Assembly: GCA_905221605.1 (NCBI GenBank) | Contig: CAJNDS010000557.1 | Coordinates: 779,182-843,181, forward strand | Length of the DNA stretch: 64,000 bases | DNA from: Symbiodinium natans | Taxonomy: Eukaryota; Sar; Dinophyceae; Suessiales; Symbiodiniaceae | Reading direction: 5' to 3' | Shown here: positions 24,000 through 32,790 of the stretch, one piece after another | Numbering within the stretch: the stretch's first letter is position 1 | Layout: the number at the start of each line of letters is the position of its first letter | Made by a program: the position numbers and the translations under genes | The notes under the pieces: model-generated | The model's input: the letters and a program-made list of their open reading frames with translations, nothing else | Told to the model about the DNA's origin: nothing | The model's database searches: none

Positions 24000-25600
24000 T
24001 CCGGCAGCAGGCAGCTCAGGCTAGCTGTATCCTGCGACCCCTCTCCCCTGCTTAAGGTATGCCTCGAAAGCTGCGGCAAGGACTGCATCCACATGCACCC
24101 ATGCAAGCTTGTTCACAGATCACGTGCTCAATGCCAATACTCCAGGATACCCTTCAGCGTGGCGGCCTGAGCGGTCAGTGGGCCGTCACATGGTGGCTTT
24201 GAAATTCTTCGTTGACTACTTGCGCCAGCAATCAACAGCAGACTGTTGTGTCTCACCGCGTCTCACCGCCGTGCGATGCAGTCTTGGATGCTGGCAAATC
24301 CATGGCCGACCATACCCTGACCTCTGCTGGTAGGACGTAGCCAGCGTGCGATTGGGGCAGAGTTTTTGCACCCGAAATGAGTTGTGCTGAGAGCATGAGT
24401 GGCACCTCCAGTGCAAGCCGCATACGATGTCGCAAAGTGCAATCTGACAACCTTCTTCTCGAACGGAGCGCGTTAAGCACAGTGGTCTGCAAGTTTACAC
24501 TTTTGACTCCAGTCGCTGCAAGGTTTCGGGGGCTGATGGTTTCCATGTGAAGCTTTCAGTTGCACTTTGCCTTGAGATTCCAAGCCGGTACATGGAGCCC
24601 GATGGCGTCTTGTGCCGCTTCTGGGTGTCCGTGGTGCCAGAAGAGCTTCGTGCATGGCGTCTCAAAAGATGCGTGCTTGCTGCGTCAAAGTCGACGGGCT
24701 TGCAATGGCTAGGACAAGGCACAGCAAGAAAGCGGCGTCCGTTTCCCCTGGGAAGGGCTCATTCAGCCTAGCGCTCTCGGACAAGCACCTTATTTAGGAC
24801 CCCTAACTTTCGGAAACTCCCTTCTTCGCATGTTTCAAAGGGAATGACTGGTGAAGCAACGCAAAGCGCCGCGATGGCTCCAAGTCGAGTGTTTGTGATC
24901 AGGGTCTCGGCCTGGATTTCGGACAGCTGCTGACCCTCGAAGTTTTTTGCGCAGAATGTGGAGGGCTACAGCAAAGTTTCAGAAGAAGCAAGCCTTGAAG
25001 TCTTTTGGACCTAGACCTTAGTCCAGCACACAAACAGGTACAGTACTGGGGACTGCTAGGCCTGCGCTCCGGATGTGTCGTCGCATCTTCCTGCTTCGCA
25101 GCTGGTCTTGCTTGAGCTGAGTACTTTTTTCGTTGTTTGCCGCCCAAGCAGCGAGGTCGTGGTGTGCAGCTTCACAAGAAACATTGGGATGTGTGGAGCT
25201 CTGTTGAGGTCATGGCGAACGTGCAGATGGTCCTGGGCTGCCTCCCCCGCCGGACGATGGCTGGGGTCTTTGTGGTAGAGAGTCGGAAGTGGTGTCGGGC
25301 CTGGACTGCAGGGCATCCTGTGATCGCTGCAGTTTCAGCGCGGTTCCTTCTTGGTCGGGTGTGAGTGCAGCTAGGTTTTCCGCAAGATGCTCCGCTCACT
25401 GTTGCAGGGCTCTTCCAGGCAAGTGGGCGTCTACAAGTAAAGTCTGCATAGTTTTTTCCGTTCCTTGTCTGGCAGAATCTCAGAACCCGACAGGCACAGT
25501 GCACAGCGGCCGCCCTGAAGTCGCTGATCGGGCTCCCTGGCCAAGGATGCACGCCTTCGCTCTCGCTGCGAAAGCCGCGCTGCCGCGCGCCACGCTGCGC
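24000..25600. other. Stretch with no supportable gene model
   Basis: A long open frame from about 24057 to 24333 starts after an AG|GTATGCC acceptor identical in layout to the start of aquaporin domain 2, but its sequence does not resemble a MIP domain. A second open stretch at 24547-24771 (LEIPSRYMEPDGVLCRFWVS) could be coding. The N-terminal exon of the phosphatase-like gene must lie here but I could not find the RHG motif. A fragment resembling M1 elements lies near 24790-24830. Confidence 0.3.
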
Positions 25601-25621
25601 CAAGGCCCTTGAGCGCCGCAG

Positions 25622-26833
25622 TGGTGTCTTCGCCGGCGCGGCGCTGCTTGCAGACGGCCCGGCCCATCGCCGAAGCGCTGCAGGCAGGAGCCGACTTGAA
25701 CGAGGGGAGGGGAGGGACAGAGGGGAGGGGGAAGAGGGGGAGAGGGGAAGAGGGGAAGAGGGGAAGAGGGGAAGAGGGGAGGGGGAGAGGGGGAGAGGGA
25801 GGGGGAAGAGAAGAGGGGAAGAGGGAAGAGGGAAGAGGGGAAGAGGTGGAAGAGGGGAAAGAGGGGAAGAGGGGAAGAGGGGAAGAGAGGAAGAGGGGGA
25901 GGGGAGAGGGGGAGAGGTGGGGGAGGGAGGGGGGAGGGGGGGGGGAGAGGGGGAGAGGGAGAGGGGGAGAGGGGGAGAGGGGGAGAGGGGGGAGAGGGGA
26001 AGAGGTGAAGAGGGGGAGAGGTGGAGTGGGCAGGCGGAGCTCCATGTGGAGCCAGGGCTGGCCGACTGGAGCAAGGAGGCAAAGCCCGTGCAGGCGCCCC
26101 TCTCCTCTGTCGAAGAAATCCCTTTGTTGACCCCTAAGCCCTAGACACCCCAATCCCCAAACCCCAAACCCTAAACCCTAACCCTAAACCCCAAACCCTA
26201 TACCCCAAACCCTAAAACCCCAGACCCCAAATCCCTTGTTGACACCCCCCCTCTAGAGGTGGGGCCCCAAGTGTTGGCGCTCACAACACTGGGCCCTGGC
26301 CCAGCTTGGGCCGGAGCGCTGGCAGAGGCCAGGGTTTCGGGTTTAGGGTTTAGGGTTTGGGGGTTTAGGGATTAGGGTTTCGAGAGTTTAGGGATTAGGG
26401 TTTAGGGTTTAGGGTTTCGGATTCGTGGATGAAGGATGTCGCCGATTCCCAAGTGTGACGTGACCAGGAGACTTGGGAGACGGCTGAACAGCGGTACAGG
26501 GAGACATGCGCAGGCGGGCACGGGGAGCCTTGTTGGCTTTCTGATTCTGGGCTTCTAATGCTGTAGTACAGTACTTTTATATGCTTCAATATGGTAATGT
26601 AGTGTAATATAGTGTAATATCGTGTATCGTATAATATAGCATAAACTAGCTATTTTGTGCAATCTAGTACAATCTAGTAGAATGCAACTTAGCAAACTTT
26701 TGTCTTCTCTGTTCCCGGAGGCCTGACAAGAAGCTGCGAGGCTCCTGCGCTGGTCCTCTGCAGCCACCAGGCGGCTCTCGAAGCGATGATGCCGGCTGGT
26801 TGGACCCAAGGACATTGTGCCGCTCAGCCTTAA
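25622..26833 (+). CDS. Histidine phosphatase superfamily (phosphoglycerate-mutase-like) protein, N-terminus not located
   Basis: Four exons: 25622-25683 (VSSPARRCLQTARPIAEALQ), 26034-26075 (AELHVEPGLADWSK), 26468-26513 (ETWETAEQRYRETCA) and 26721-26833 (EAPALVLCSHQAALEAMM, stop TAA at 26831). The first two join in phase, as do the last two. In the family the first segment supplies the Arg after the RHG loop, the VEPGLxDW segment the acid residue, and the SH of CSHQA the second catalytic His. The join between exon two and the ETWE exon may include a missing exon. The RHG exon upstream of 25622 was not found, so the model is 5' incomplete. Donors: GC, GA, GC. Substrate cannot be inferred. Confidence 0.7.
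25699..26028. repeat. Polypurine (GAGGGGAA)n tract filling an intron
   Basis: About 330 bp of pure A/G on the plus strand, units gaggggaa and gagggggа-like, occupying nearly the whole 350 bp intron 25684-26033 of the phosphatase-like gene. Homopurine mirror sequence of this length can form triplex DNA. The Glu/Arg/Gly-rich frames across it are not coding. Confidence 0.95.
26145..26425. repeat. Opposed telomere-like arrays in one intron
   Basis: C-strand CCCTAAA/CCCCAAA at 26145-26232, then G-strand TTTAGGG at 26337-26427, a head-on pair separated by about 100 bp that could form a long imperfect hairpin in the pre-mRNA. Confidence 0.93.
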
Positions 26834-27419
26834 GAAGGATGGCCCGGAAATCTCGGGTTTCAGAAAACAGGGGTGCTTATTTTTTGGGTGTGGGATTCCC
26901 ATAATTCGCTTGTTTCAGAAGGGTCCCCAATTTGGACAACATGAGGCTTTGACGGAGCTTTCGCCACCCGGACCTGAAGCGCCACTGCACGATTGTTCAG
27001 CCTGGCGTGTCGACCTGAGTGACGCTCTACGCGCCCTTATCATCCCTATCCACTGTGAAACGCATCTGCAGTGGAGGCCAGCGCTTTGTGTTCGTGGCTT
27101 CCCGGGAATCGCGACCGCGATACTGGCGACCGAAGCTGGGCGTGGACAGAGCCAGGCGCGGTGTTGAAATGGTTCACAATGAAAAAGTGCCCCTCAATAT
27201 AGTGAAATATAGAAAAATAGAACATCGTATAGTATAATTTAGTACACAATAGCAATAGTAGAATATTGTATAGTATAGTATAGCATCGTATAGACCGGTC
27301 ATCCTGAAGCAGGAATCTGCTTTCACCGTCGGGTGTGACCGTGACCCACGATTATCCTTCGCCTTGTCTTTGGGTGCTTGGCAGGTCGATGGCTTCCCAC
27401 GGGGACTTCTGGAGTGTTG

Positions 27420-27860
27420 CAGTACCTCAGCTCAAAAACTATCCTAAAGGCCATTAATCCCATCACCCTAATATTACGCGGGGGGCCCCCTCCCCCTTTA
27501 AGAATTCGAAAAGTGTTTTTATAATTACTGTAGGGGGTATTCTTATCGAAATGTCATAATTCATTAGACTTCAGGGTTACTCAAGTAATCAACTTAAGTA
27601 AGTGTGGTGTAAACTGAAAGACAGACCCCCAAGCCTAAACCCTCTGAGGGTTTTATTGGTGTTGAGGGGTTTCTTGGAGGCCTGAACCCCCCCCCCACCC
27701 CCCCCTAATTCGGAATAGGGTTTTAACGGCGGGGTTGCTTTCGCCAGGATTTTCCGGAAAGTTTTTTATTATTAGGGGTCCATTTAATAAACGGGGGAGG
27801 GGATTAAGAAAATAGGGCCAGCGCTTCCTTCTCTTGTGCCTATTTTGGGGTATCTATCCC
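27420..27860. other. Non-coding stretch with inverted-repeat-like sequence
   Basis: AT-rich with 'aggggtccatttaataaacgg' and 'tattttggggtatctatccc' words reminiscent of M1 elements but too diverged to place. No exon seen. Confidence 0.4.
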
Positions 27861-27901
27861 TTTAAGGAAGACCGCTGACAGCAAACATTCCGTGCATCCA
27901 G

Positions 27902-30900
27902 GCCGCAGATCTGGAAGAGGCTCGTTGCCTCAGAACTCTTCGGATCGCGCGCTGTGAGCTGTCGGTGAGACATCGGAGCCCTAAACCCTTAAAAGCCCTC
28001 CCAACACCTCTGAAGGCGTCCAGAAAGGCCCCTAAAAAACCCAAAGACACCCTCGTCCATGCCAGGCTCCCAAAAGACAAAACTGTGAGCAGAGCGCCGA
28101 GTTTTTTTTCTCCGGGTTAGGGTTTAGGGTTTAGGGTTTAGGGTTTAGGGTTTAGGGTTGAGGGTTTAGGGTTTGGGGTTTAGGGTTGAGGGTTTAGGGT
28201 TTGGGATTTAGAAGCCCCGGGAAGGCCAAGCTGACGCTCACCAGCTCGAGGCGCGAGCGCCCGCTGCTCCTCTTCTTCCTGGATGCGTGGGGGCACCGAG
28301 AGGGTTGAGGGTTCCGAGTTGGTCTTCAGGGTTCAGCTAGGGTTTAGGGTTTTGGGTGGAGGAATTTGGGGTCTTTAGGGGTTTGGGGGGTTCGGGGCCT
28401 TGAGGGGTTCAGGGCTTAGGGTTTAGGGTCGAGCAGGAAGTTAGAGGTGATCAAAGGCCGACTCTAGCTAGCGCAGGTCTTGTAAGAAATGTCAGGAAGG
28501 CCGAAAGGAATCAGTGCTGCCAAGACAACAGACATGCAGCAGCGATGCCCGAGTTGCTTGGCGCGACAAGAACTTGTCCTCAAAAAACCGACCAAGCCCG
28601 CATTGCTTCACCCGACCAGAAGCTCTGCCCCAGACTTTAAGGGCGGGTCGCAAAAAAGGAACTCCTTTGCCAACCCTGGCACTGGTTTGTAGCGACTGGC
28701 TGCTGACAGAGGAGCGTGGCCTCGTTTCAGAACTCAACAAACCGCCGTTCGCGGGAATGAAAAGTGCTTGCAACCGAGGACTGGCGAGCTGATCCACTTG
28801 CATTGCGGCCTCTCTGTGGCGTCTTGCGGCTGCAAACCCTAAACCCTAAACCCTCAACCCTAAACCCTAAACCCTAAACCCTAAACCCCAAGCCCCAAAC
28901 CCCAACCCCAAACCCCAAGACCCAAACCCCATTCTTGAGAGGGGGCCTTGGGCCCCGAGCTCTTGTGAGCTGCAGTTGCAGGCTCAGGGAAGGTCAGGTA
29001 GGGTTTAAGCTGGCACACCGGGTCTGCCCCAAAATGGGGTTTAGGGTTTAGGGTTTGGGGTTTGGGGTACAGTGGATCTTCCCCAGAATAGGGGTACCCG
29101 GGATGTCCTGAATGAATCCCTAAATGCTCGAACCAAACCCATGCTACAAGAACCCCCACGTCTTGTTTTCGACTTTCTCCTCGGGTTGAGGGTTTTAGGG
29201 TTTTTTTAGGGGTTTAGGGGTTTAGGGTTTTAGGGTTTTAGGGTTTTAGGGTTTTAGGGGTGTAGGGGTTTAGGGGTTTAGGGGCTTAGGGTTCTCAAGC
29301 CGAGGGTGTTGGAGGCGGGGGAGCTCGTGCTCGGCCAGCGGGGCACGCCCAGCCTGCGCTGGTCCGTGGGGCCCAAAGGCCGTCGAGCAGGGTATCTTCA
29401 AAAACATATTCTATGATTCTGTAAATTACATTAAATTGATATTACACAGCAATTTCTATTGCTATATATATATATATATGGATATATATATATATATGGA
29501 TATGGATATATATATATGTATATATGTATATACATATAAACACATATATATATATATATATATATCAGTACTTGTAGTGATTTTTAGCCTTAATGTCGTA
29601 GTGTTTAAATGGAGGTTGACCACCCTTTTCTTGACTGAGTTGCTATCATTATGGTACATTCCAGTGGAGCCAGACAGGCCCATCCCTAGACTGCCCTGGG
29701 TAGGACTCCCTCTTTTTCATCAAGTAGGGTTTGGGGTTTGGGGTTTAGGGTTTAGGGTTTAGGGCTGAAGTGAGCTCCTGCCCGATGCCTGTCGGATACC
29801 AGGCGAGCTGCTGAATGTGGAGGGCATGCACGTCGCGGCACCTCGGCACACACCTCTTGCGTTGGCACATAGGCAATTGTTTGCAGACTGAGAGTGCGTG
29901 GTAGCAACAAATGACACTGAGCAATTTTGGCAATGACCTGCAAAAACAATAACCATAGGAGTTGACATAGGAGCAAGAGATCAATGGCAATACCAACCAC
30001 TACAGCAACAACCCTCAGCGTGCGTGGACTTGAGGCACACGCGGGAGAAGTGCCCACACTGTGGATGGCGGACACGGCAAGTGATGAGCAGATGGCTTTT
30101 GAAGCTTTGGCTGCAATTTCAAGAAGGCTTGGGTCAGCCCTCCGCGCTGCTCTTGTCCTATCGTATCCTGAGTTTTGACATTCCATCCTCGCTCCGCACA
30201 TGTAGCAATGCTAAGGATTTGGTTCCACTCGCCGGCAATCTTGGTCGTTGTGGCCAGCACTTCGCGTGACTGGATGGCCGGGTGGCGTTGAAGGACCTTC
30301 GGGAAAGACTAAACCCTAACCCCAAGGCTAGGCGTTGGGGATCAGAAGGAGTTGAGGGTTTGGGATGCCTGAGGGCAATGGACGCGTTCAGGTCACGGGG
30401 AACACTGAGCTAGGTTTTGGAGTTTAGGGGTTCGTCCCCAAATGGGGGTTTACGACCATAGGAGGCCGCTTTACGGAATGCCTAGCTGCCTCAGCTGCCG
30501 AAAGGCCGTTGCCGGCCCTTCGAACGCTGGCGTCGCACCACCTTTGGGCACGAACAGCGGTGCGGCACTGGGAGCATGGCAGGGAACAGGTAGACCCTCC
30601 ACACTGGACGATTTTGTACACGACCTTCAGCAAAGCTTCATGGGGTGATGCGCGCAGAGGCCCCGCTCGCACCATTTAGCTGCTGACGGGTTGATGGGTC
30701 GGAGCCGCTTCTGTTCCAGCCGACGGCCCTACAGAAGCTCATCGCCTGCATCTTGGGGCCACAGGGACATCTCGTTTCTCTGTGCGTGCGATTTTTCCTG
30801 GCTTACCCGGATCATCTGTCCATGGGCTCCTCGGACCGATGAAGCTTTTAAAGTTGTTGTTTAGACCGTCTCATCCAGCATTTCCGTGAGTTCCTCTTGG

Positions 30901-31944
30901 CTGCAACTTCAAACCGTGAAACGTGATTGCAGTTCACCTAATAATCCTTCAAGAGTAGGTAGTTCCTGTTAAGGTTACCTATATTTCCCTCCTAGCCAAC
31001 ATAAGCGATTCGAAGAATTTCAGCCGACGCGCGATCCTGAACCCCAAGCCTGTCAGCGGTAGTGCCTCGTTCCAAGGTGCAGACCAGAGGGCCATGGACG
31101 TCTGCCAGGGCGTGCGCCTGGTGTTGGAACCCTGCCACCATAGCCATCTCCTGCGGCCAATCAAGCGGCTGGCCTCCAAACTACCGGAACCAGCAGACCA
31201 AAGGTGGGTTCTTCAGTTGCCCTTGGCCACTTTCGGGCTAAGCAAAGCAGCCCTTACATAAAGCCAAGCCTGCGGCACATGCAGAAGGCACAGCATGTGG
31301 AACTTGTAGCCTTCATTGGCAAAACTTGGGTTCCTTAGACACCGAGCACCCGTTCGCGCAGTCTTCAAGCGTCGTCATGGTGGATGATGCTGAAATGGTT
31401 GAGAAGATCCTTGTGTGGGACGAGCTAAACTTAGGGTTGCGGACAGATGATGTTGCACATCTGGGGCGAAGGGCGGTTTTCCCGTTCTCCCCGCCGGCTT
31501 CGTGCGACAAGGAAAGGCTGCTTCAGCAAACGCTGATAGAAACCGGAGACGCGTTCGCCACTTCGTCTGCAGCGCAAGACCTTGCAATGGCCACACTGGC
31601 GCAACATGGCATTGGTTCGAAGTCTTTGCTGAACCTGGGCGACGGTGGCCTCGAGCTTCGACGACACCGAGACGAAGTGTTGGCAAGAGCACGAGACTTT
31701 GGTGGCGAACGCAATGATGGAGCTGGGGCGTGTTGAAAAAGTTTCCCAGCGGATCTTCAAAGAGCTGCTATGCCATGCCAGGTGTGGGGAAAGCTGAAGC
31801 TGAAGGCAGGGCGGAGATTTCAAGCCGCGGAGCCAGAACGTCATGCCGCCTCCGTGCAAGTCGAAGAACAAGAAGATGCGGCAGAAGGAGCCATTCCCTA
31901 AACCTCCAAGCTTACAAATAGTACCTACCTACATAGGGGTTTAA
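27902..31944 (+). CDS. Unidentified multi-exon gene with a CxxC-containing segment
   Basis: Likely exons: 27902-27963 ([22 protein letters not shown] donor), about 28222-28290 ([20 protein letters not shown]), about 29305-29378 ([20 protein letters not shown]), about 29768-29860 ([20 protein letters not shown]), 30018-30079 ([19 protein letters not shown], between 'cctcag' and GTGATG), 31071-31191 ([20 protein letters not shown]), about 31362-31440 ([18 protein letters not shown]), 31655-31780 ([20 protein letters not shown], then [19 protein letters not shown]) and about 31822-31944 ([23 protein letters not shown]). A CLSCRK pair in an open frame at about 30485 could complete a zinc ribbon with CPHC, but that exon is uncertain. 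Third-position G/C supports these frames. Phases were not all checked. Function unknown. Confidence 0.5.
28113..28212. repeat. TTTAGGG array
   Basis: About 14 G-strand heptamers with TTGAGGG and TTTGGGG variants, stopping about 10 nt upstream of the exon near 28222. Confidence 0.95.
28834..29290. repeat. Three arrays within one intron: CCCTAAA, TTTAGGG/TTTGGGG and TTTTAGGG octamer
   Basis: 28838-28928 C-strand, 29037-29068 G-strand, and 29185-29290 G-strand with an octamer 'gttttagg' unit. The last ends about 15 nt before the exon at 29305. Confidence 0.9.
29463..29565. repeat. (TA)n/(TATGGA)n microsatellite
   Basis: Alternating TA interrupted by 'tatgga' units, in an intron. Confidence 0.93.
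30430..30462. mobile_element. M1 element end fragment
   Basis: The words 'gtccccaaatgggggttta' and 'cgacca' match the terminal region of M1 elements; the rest of the element is absent. Confidence 0.35.
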
Positions 31945-32512
31945 AGTCTGTAAATACCACCTACCTCGGACTTTTTAGAGCCTCTGGGTTTGCTCAAGTA
32001 TGCCTTGACTTTCGTTGCAAGACCCCCGTGCGCACATCGACTTAGATTCAGGTCAACCATGAGCCTGAAACCGGCAATCGCAGGAGAGGGCGGAGGATGA
32101 AACCATCGATCCGGACAAGCTGACGTCGCGCCTTCATGGACGGTGGACATGGACAAGAAGGTCGCCCCTGTAGGAGTCGAGCATGTAGGGGTTCAGGTTT
32201 AAGGTGCAGCGTTTGGGGTGTCAGGGTACGTGTTATGGGTTTAAGCCTTAGGGTTTGTGGGTTTAGGGCTACACCAACCGGTTTTATCACATTCGGGTGT
32301 AGCAAAGTTTGGAGGCTGAGGACCTAGGCTTCCAGCTTCTAGAACAAGTGCATGGAAGGCTAGCTGCGTTTTCCGGCTTGTTGTGGAATCGTGGTTGGTG
32401 CAGCTGAAGGTCCCGTAATGCTTGTGGTGGGGGGGAGGGGTTAGGGCTTCACTGGAAATATAGTAGTACAGGGTATAGACCCTGGTCCCAGGGTCTTAGC
32501 CCCCCTCCCTAC

Positions 32513-32641
32513 TTGGTAGTACGTGGTACTTCATAACCCTTCTAACTGTATTTATAACCCACTGAATAAGCCCCTTAATTACCCTAATATGGTTCTAATT
32601 GGGTTTATAAGTGCATTTACTATTTGGTTAGCACGTACCAT
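32513..32641. mobile_element. MITE-like element, family M3
   Basis: Arms 'gtacgtggtacttcataaccc' and 'gggtttataagtgcatttac ... gcacgtacc' are imperfect inverted repeats. Internal 'taactgtatttataaccca' and 'aagccccttaattaccc' match the copy at 62531-62645. It sits about 150 bp upstream of the plastid repeat-protein gene. Confidence 0.65.
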
Positions 32642-32790
32642 GACTGCGAGTTCTACGACCTGTTGACACAAGCGCCTCTCCCTCATGCTGCAAGCCTTTC
32701 TGGCTTTGAGTCTGCCTTGTGGCCAAAGTGTACAAAGTAGGCTCCGTAGCTCGGAGTAGATCGTTGCTATTTGCATAGCTGTTGCACAAG

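Noticed and set aside
24057-24333. Third aquaporin domain after a GTATGCC exon start
   Set aside because: The start mimics the domain 2 exon, but no EFxGTF, NPA or other MIP landmark follows.
25172-26153. Long minus-strand Pro/Ser/Leu-rich ORFs (up to 300 codons)
   Set aside because: They are the complement of the homopurine intron; the plus strand has matching phosphatase exons with splice sites on both sides.
31375-31871. Minus-strand ORF reading [10 protein letters not shown]
   Set aside because: Initially attractive codon usage, but the plus-strand frame ([12 protein letters not shown] and onward) is equally biased, longer, and bounded by AG and GT splice sites.
32757-32790. Relict spliced-leader sequence before the intronless gene
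   Set aside because: Only 'tagc' and a terminal 'caag' resemble the dinoflagellate spliced leader; similarity is too weak to claim retroposition from this evidence.
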